A stretch of 64,000 bases of DNA from NCBI GenBank assembly GCA_016791475.1, contig JAEUWI010000002.1, forward strand, positions 186,001 to 250,000, read 5' to 3'. Position 1 is the first letter of the stretch. Every line of letters starts with the position of its first letter. This DNA comes from Candidatus Hydrogenedentota bacterium (GTDB lineage Bacteria; Hydrogenedentota; Hydrogenedentia; Hydrogenedentales; JAEUWI01). Below the pieces are notes generated by a model that was not told the origin of the DNA, searched no databases, and was given only the letters and a program-made list of their open reading frames with translations. Of the stretch, positions 61,787 to 64,000 are shown piece after piece. The translations under genes were made by a program, and so were the position numbers.

Positions 61787-62947
61787 TTGAACGGACAGGC
61801 GGTGCATTTTGGCGCGGGCAACATTGGCCGCGGGTTCATCGGACAGCTCTATTGGGAATCCGGCTTCCGCACCACTTTTGTGGATGTGAACGAGGCCGTG
61901 GTGTCGCTGCTGAAATCCCGGAACAGCTACCCCCTTCATCTGGTCTCCGAGACGACGGAGAAGATGGTTATTGATAATGTGACGGCCATCCACGGGGCCG
62001 ATCTGGAGGCCATCGCCGACGCCCTGGCGGACGCGACCATCGCCTCCACGGCCGTAGGGTCGCCCATCCTCCCGCGGATAGCCCCGGCCATTGCCCGGGG
62101 CATCGAAAAGCGCTTTTCCCGGCCCGATGCGGCCCCGCTCAATATTATTATCTGCGAAAACGTCCTCCGGGGCGACGCCATCCTCCGGGAGGCGGTCCGC
62201 AACTTCCTCTCGCCCGAGTGGTATGAGACCCTGGAGAAGAAGGTGGGCTTCGTAGAGGCGTCCATCGGCCGTATGGTGCCGCGCATGACGGAGGAGCAGA
62301 TGGCGGAGGACCCCCTGCTGGTCTGCGTGGAACCCTATTGCGAGCTGCCCCTCGCAGCCGATGGATTCGTGGGTGAAATGCCCAAAATCGCCCACGCCAA
62401 GGCCTACCCGAACTTCGCGGCCTACGTGGAACGGAAGCTCTTTGTCCACAATATGAGTCATGCCGCCACGGCCTACCTCGGCCACATTCAGGGCCACAAA
62501 TACATTTACGAGGCCATCCAGGACCCGCTCGTGCGCCCCATCGTGGAGGCGGCGCTCCAGGAAAGCTGCCTGGGCTTGTCCCGCAAGCATGGCCTCGACA
62601 AAGCCGCCCTGGACGCCTTTTCCGCCGACCTGATTCAGCGTTATCAAAACAAGGCCCTGGCCGATCAGGTGGCCCGGGTGGGCGCGGACCCCAAGCGCAA
62701 GCTGGGCCCGGAAGACCGCCTCATCGCCCCCGCGCGGATGTGCGTGCAGCAGGGGGTAAAGCCCATCGCGCTGGTTCAGGTCATCATTGCGGCGCTGGAT
62801 TTCGAGGAGCCGAACGACCCGGCGGCGGTGGAGATGCAGACGCTCCTGCGCCTCAAGGGCGTGGACGGTGTGCTGGACACCATCTGCCAATTGGCGCCCA
62901 ATGAGCCGCTGCGCGAATTGATTGAGGACGTCGTAGCGCCGACGTGA
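61787..62947 (+). CDS. mtlD: Mannitol-1-phosphate 5-dehydrogenase
   Basis: 386 residues from a TTG at 61787, with GCGAGG 9 bp before. This start makes the protein begin M-N-G-Q-A-V-H-F-G-A-G-N-I-G-R-G-F-I-G, matching MtlD; the open frame further upstream is repeat DNA. The NAD-binding glycine motif is GAGNIGRG, and the catalytic part has KLFVHNMSHAATAYLGHIQG (about residues 218-237). It interconverts mannitol 1-phosphate and fructose 6-phosphate. No mannitol PTS is near, so uptake or osmolyte synthesis cannot be judged from context. Confidence 0.93.
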   Translation: MNGQAVHFGAGNIGRGFIGQLYWESGFRTTFVDVNEAVVSLLKSRNSYPLHLVSETTEKMVIDNVTAIHGADLEAIADALADATIASTAVGSPILPRIAPAIARGIEKRFSRPDAAPLNIIICENVLRGDAILREAVRNFLSPEWYETLEKKVGFVEASIGRMVPRMTEEQMAEDPLLVCVEPYCELPLAADGFVGEMPKIAHAKAYPNFAAYVERKLFVHNMSHAATAYLGHIQGHKYIYEAIQDPLVRPIVEAALQESCLGLSRKHGLDKAALDAFSADLIQRYQNKALADQVARVGADPKRKLGPEDRLIAPARMCVQQGVKPIALVQVIIAALDFEEPNDPAAVEMQTLLRLKGVDGVLDTICQLAPNEPLRELIEDVVAPT

Positions 62948-63102
62948 GCTTTCGAAAATACGTTTTTAACCCATGGAGCAGGGGCATTCCTGCCCACGTA
63001 GGGTGCAACGCAGTCGCACAAAAAGAAGAAAATCGGGGGCTGGAAAGTCCCACCTCAAAAGACTAAAATTTCCACAAACCAACACAAACAAGAAAGATTC
63101 CG

Positions 63103-64000
63103 ATGATTAAATACGATGTTGCCGTAGTGGGAACGGGGCCCGGGGGATATGTGGCGGCCATTCGCGCGGCCCAGCGCGGGGCGAAGGTGGCGGTGATCGA
63201 AAAGAACGCCCTTGGTGGTGTTTGTCTTAACGTGGGCTGTATTCCGACGAAAACCCTCATCTACAGTGCCGAGCTGTATCGGAAGATGCTGCACGCAGCC
63301 GATTACGGGTTGAAGGTTGATGGGGCAAGCTTTGATATGAAGGCCATGGTCGCCCGGAAGAATAAAGTCGTCGCCACCAACACCGGTGGCATCGACGCCC
63401 TCTTCAAGGCCCACGGCATCGACGTGATCCATGGCGAAGGCACGATTACCGCTCCGGGCGAGATCAAAGTGGGGGACACCCTCGTTCACGCCACGTCCAT
63501 CATCATCGCCACCGGCGGTCGGCCCGCCCAGTTGCCCGGTCTCGGGTTCAACGGTAAGACCGTCATTGGCAGCACCGACGCCCTGGAGCTCACCGAGCTG
63601 CCGAAGCGCATCGGCGTCATCGGTGCCGGGGCCATCGGCGCGGAGTTTGCCTGCATCTGGAATGCGCTGGGCGCCGAGGTGACCCTGATAGAAGCGATGC
63701 CCCACGTGTTGCCCCGCGAAGACGAAGATCTGAGCAAGCGTCTGGCCGCCGGACTCAAGCGCAAGGGCATCGACATCCGGACGAGTACCAAGGTCCAGGA
63801 ACTCAAACATACAAACAGCGGCGTGACCCTGACCCTGGAAGGGGCCAAGGCCGGCGACGTGGATGTGGATCTTGTGCTGGTGGGTATCGGTCTGGAGTGC
63901 AACTCCGAAGTGGTGACCCGCACCCCCGGACTGGGCGTTCAGACCGGACCCCGGGGCGGCATTCTGGTGGATGAGCGCATGGAAACCACCGTGCCCGGCA
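63103..64000 (+). CDS. lpdA: Dihydrolipoyl dehydrogenase, 3' end cut by the window edge
   Basis: 299 residues are visible from the ATG at 63103. The FAD motif M-I-K-Y-D-V-A-V-V-G-T-G-P-G-G-Y is followed by the redox disulfide GGVCLNVGCIPTK (Cys43 and Cys48), the second dinucleotide motif IGVIGAGAIGAEFACIW (about 168-184) and VLVGIGLECNSE. This is the E3 subunit of 2-oxoacid dehydrogenase or glycine cleavage complexes, reoxidising lipoamide with NAD. The interface domain lies outside the window. It follows mtlD by 155 bp; partner genes are not visible. The ribosome site is weak (AGAAAGA). Confidence 0.95.
   Translation, partial: MIKYDVAVVGTGPGGYVAAIRAAQRGAKVAVIEKNALGGVCLNVGCIPTKTLIYSAELYRKMLHAADYGLKVDGASFDMKAMVARKNKVVATNTGGIDALFKAHGIDVIHGEGTITAPGEIKVGDTLVHATSIIIATGGRPAQLPGLGFNGKTVIGSTDALELTELPKRIGVIGAGAIGAEFACIWNALGAEVTLIEAMPHVLPREDEDLSKRLAAGLKRKGIDIRTSTKVQELKHTNSGVTLTLEGAKAGDVDVDLVLVGIGLECNSEVVTRTPGLGVQTGPRGGILVDERMETTVPG

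Noticed and set aside
1-64000. tRNA, rRNA, CRISPR arrays, integrases or prophage
   Set aside because: None was recognised by eye in the intergenic regions; a covariance-model scan would be needed to exclude small RNAs.

Overview
The window looks like chromosomal DNA of a GC-rich, diderm, motile, uncultured-type bacterium. Several traits occur together in Planctomycetota, Verrucomicrobiota, Lentisphaerota and Candidatus Hydrogenedentota: a DUF1800/DUF1501 pair, a (Gly-Glu)n protein tail, a DUF1559-like prepilin with a C-terminal DGH motif, an ECF sigma factor fused to a long extracytoplasmic extension, and many short palindromic intergenic repeats. I lean towards Candidatus Hydrogenedentota or a close relative, but this is inference; no rRNA gene is present to settle it.

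Left part (0-18 kb). A DUF1800/DUF1501 pair comes first. It is followed by an oxidative-stress and iron block: a PerR-type regulator with a near-consensus Per box over its own promoter, an overlapping ferritin gene and a 2-Cys peroxiredoxin. Next is the heat-shock operon hrcA-grpE-dnaK-dnaJ on the minus strand, with a perfect CIRCE operator and a TTGACA-17-TAGACT promoter. A cyclopropane fatty acid synthase with an abutting glycosyltransferase gene, a PIN-domain toxin with a small partner, an Mrp/NBP35 iron-sulfur carrier and a uracil-DNA glycosylase-like protein follow.

Centre (17-32 kb). Two adjacent paralogous nonribosomal peptide synthetases, each A-PCP-C-A-PCP-TE, are followed by a GT87-type membrane glycosyltransferase. 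A PAS histidine kinase with a cysteine cluster lies upstream. This is the main specialised-metabolism locus and probably makes one or two very small peptides. mutL-miaA follow on the plus strand.

Right-centre (35-46 kb). After a stretch of degenerate repeats come an SGNH-like protein and a YjbR protein. On the minus strand is a tight run: fliW, csrA, an unrecognised gene, a 1105-residue glycosyltransferase/methyltransferase/TPR protein, a CgeB-type glycosyltransferase and a GT9 glycosyltransferase. Flagellin translation control next to glycosyltransferases suggests a flagellin glycosylation locus.

Right part (46-64 kb). Here lie a META-domain lipoprotein, two prepilin-like proteins, and a YtrA-type GntR/ABC ATPase/permease system with a second permease and signs of duplication. 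A beta-helix exported protein, a four-helix-bundle (S23-like) gene inside a TTGACAA-bounded cassette, and a DP-repeat lipoprotein come next. A membrane-anchored ECF sigma fusion, mannitol-1-phosphate dehydrogenase and the start of dihydrolipoyl dehydrogenase complete the window. Intergenic DNA is unusually rich in long inverted repeats whose arms are themselves small palindromes or phased direct repeats.
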